DNA of 64,000 bases. It comes from Albidovulum aestuarii (lineage in GTDB: Bacteria; Pseudomonadota; Alphaproteobacteria; Rhodobacterales; Rhodobacteraceae). Both the position numbers and the translations under genes were made by a program. Positions within the stretch are counted from its first letter, which is position 1. Every line of letters begins with the position of its first letter. A model generated the notes under the pieces. That model saw nothing but the letters and a program-made list of their open reading frames with translations, was not told the origin of the DNA and did no database searches. Positions 62,901 to 64,000 of the stretch are shown piece after piece. Location of the stretch: assembly GCF_029961185.1 (NCBI RefSeq), contig NZ_JASBQQ010000012.1:1-64000 (forward strand). The letters run 5' to 3'.

Positions 62901-64000
62901 TCAGAAGTTTTCGTATGCGCCTGCATCGGGTGCTTTGCCCAATGGGCGTGACGTGCCGACAATGTCGTCAGACGGTGCGTAATGCGAATTGCCGGCATCG
63001 ACACCCTGTGACGTAGACTTGAGCTTGAAATTCTGAGCGGCGAACGACACGAACTCGTTGGCAGCATTGCTCACGATCAGATTGTTCGTGCCCAGAATGT
63101 TGCGGCTGGGATCGGAAGTGACGTGATAGTTGTTCGCCATGTTGTTGGCGACCGTTACGTTCTGCGGCGGCGTTCCGTTCTTGTGGTTCGAAATCTTGAT
63201 CCAAGGCCGCTTACCGGCGACGCCGCTCGGATGAACAACGGTATTGTTGGCAACGATCGTATTCAATGCCCCGGCGACCGTTAGCCCATGATAGTTGGAA
63301 ACAGCTATGACGTTGTTTCGGATGATTGCACGGTCATACATTCCGTCAAACATCGCGATACCCTGCAGCGTGCACTTGATCGGACTCGTCGACGACGCAA
63401 CCCATTCGAAAATCTTGTTGTCCTCGATTGTCAGGTCGCTGAGCGTGCCCGAGCCAGGCCCATTCGGTCCAAGCGAGAACGCCTGGAAGCCATCAGAGTG
63501 GTTGCCGTCGATCTGCACACAGTTCTGCACTTTGTTTCGACGCACGATGGAATTGTTGCCATTCGAGCGCATTCCGTCACCGGCAAAGCCATCGACAATG
63601 TTCTGCTCCATAAGCGAATTCGTCGCGCTGTTGTCGATGCCGTGATAGATGCCTGTGACACGGTTGCGCGCAATCGTCACCCGGTCACCAGCAATAAGCA
63701 TGCCGTTGCGCCTGTTGTTGCCCCAGTCGGTGGCAGACCATTGAAGGTAATCACCAGCCGAGGATACAGACCTGACATCAAGGTCGGCAAAGGCGAGATC
63801 GGAGGAGTCCGAATAGCTCCGGATCATCGCACCGGTTCCGGCGTTAGCCGAAGTGGCCCAGACTTTGAGACCCTGGATTACGAAATTCTTCGAATCCCGG
63901 ATCATGATAGAATTGACATGTGCGACTTCACCCGGCGCGGGCGCAATGACAACCGGGGCAGAAAACTTCTGTCCGACGATTGCCAACCGGCCATGGTAGC
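62901..64000 (-). CDS. Parallel beta-helix protein, 5' part beyond the window
   Basis: At least 365 residues of a right-handed parallel beta-helix protein; the frame stays open to the window edge, so the N-terminus and any signal peptide lie outside. Repeated short strands with asparagine ladders are visible (NSIVRRNKVQNC, DLTIEDNKIFEW, RAIIRNNVIAVSN, NTIVANNTVVH, NVTVANNMANNY). This fold is shared by polysaccharide lyases, epimerases and NosD/PbH1 proteins. The C-terminus (PLGKAPDAGAYENF) is a common end of such proteins. No sorting tail is present. It could trim or modify the exopolysaccharide. Confidence 0.8.
   Translation of the reverse strand, partial: YHGRLAIVGQKFSAPVVIAPAPGEVAHVNSIMIRDSKNFVIQGLKVWATSANAGTGAMIRSYSDSSDLAFADLDVRSVSSAGDYLQWSATDWGNNRRNGMLIAGDRVTIARNRVTGIYHGIDNSATNSLMEQNIVDGFAGDGMRSNGNNSIVRRNKVQNCVQIDGNHSDGFQAFSLGPNGPGSGTLSDLTIEDNKIFEWVASSTSPIKCTLQGIAMFDGMYDRAIIRNNVIAVSNYHGLTVAGALNTIVANNTVVHPSGVAGKRPWIKISNHKNGTPPQNVTVANNMANNYHVTSDPSRNILGTNNLIVSNAANEFVSFAAQNFKLKSTSQGVDAGNSHYAPSDDIVGTSRPLGKAPDAGAYENF

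Noticed and set aside
1-64000. CRISPR arrays, tRNA, rRNA genes, prophage genes
   Set aside because: I found no regularly spaced repeats, no cloverleaf-like segments and no phage structural or integrase genes.
62901-64000. VPLPA-CTERM tail on the beta-helix protein
   Set aside because: Its C-terminus is complete and ends in GAYENF without a hydrophobic segment or basic cluster, so it is not an XrtD substrate.

Overview
The window looks like a chromosomal segment of a GC-rich marine-type alphaproteobacterium of the Rhodobacterales (Roseobacter / Paracoccaceae group). Supporting signs are the housekeeping run holA-lptE-leuS-DUF3576, a divergent serB / serC-serA locus with a serC-type leader, an asparaginase of the Rhizobium type, abundant high-affinity ABC importers, and an XrtD exosortase together with a VPLPA-CTERM protein. 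This is inference from gene content; no 16S or tRNA gene is present.

Region 1 (1-6.6 kb) is a minus-strand sugar/polyol-type ABC importer (binding protein, two permeases, two ATPases). Its binding-protein gene has lost its 5' end to an IS6-family insertion sequence at about 5785-6599. One of the two ATPases has a degenerate ABC signature.

Region 2 (6.7-27.3 kb) is an accessory island made of two metabolic modules separated and bounded by four IS6 copies or relics, all in the same orientation (5785-6599, 6708-6883, 16200-16427, 26561-27289). Module A (6.9-16.2 kb) has an RpiR regulator, a glutamine-synthetase-like ligase, a complete branched-chain-type ABC importer and a formamidase, and divergently an N-formylglutamate amidohydrolase-like protein and an isochorismatase-fold hydrolase. 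It looks like uptake and breakdown of an amide or N-formyl nitrogen compound. Module B (16.5-26.5 kb) is a nine-gene operon: a polyamine-type ABC importer, a UGT-like glycosyltransferase, three tandem cupins and an aldehyde dehydrogenase. A divergent double-winged-helix GntR regulator and a second, paralogous glycosyltransferase face it. I know of no described pathway with this composition, and it is the best candidate here for an undescribed system. A 22-bp near-perfect palindrome lies between the two divergent units.

Region 3 (27.5-47.1 kb) is mostly core: Ada-type DNA repair protein, small lipoprotein, GST, holA, lptE, leuS, DUF3576 lipoprotein, porin, a TPR-sulfotransferase fusion, yggS, class II aldolase, GT39-like membrane protein, IalB-like protein, asparaginase, serB, serC, serA and arfB.

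Region 4 (47.2-64 kb) is an exopolysaccharide / protein-sorting locus: flippase, O-acetyltransferase, rhomboid protease, exosortase XrtD, outer-membrane beta-barrel, Wza-like export protein, PrsT TPR lipoprotein, initiating sugar transferase, ExeA-like ATPase, Wzz/GumC chain-length protein, CpsD-like kinase, a VPLPA-CTERM substrate protein, a GT2 glycosyltransferase and a partial beta-helix protein at the right edge. Together these would build and export a polysaccharide and sort a surface protein with a VPLPA-CTERM tail.
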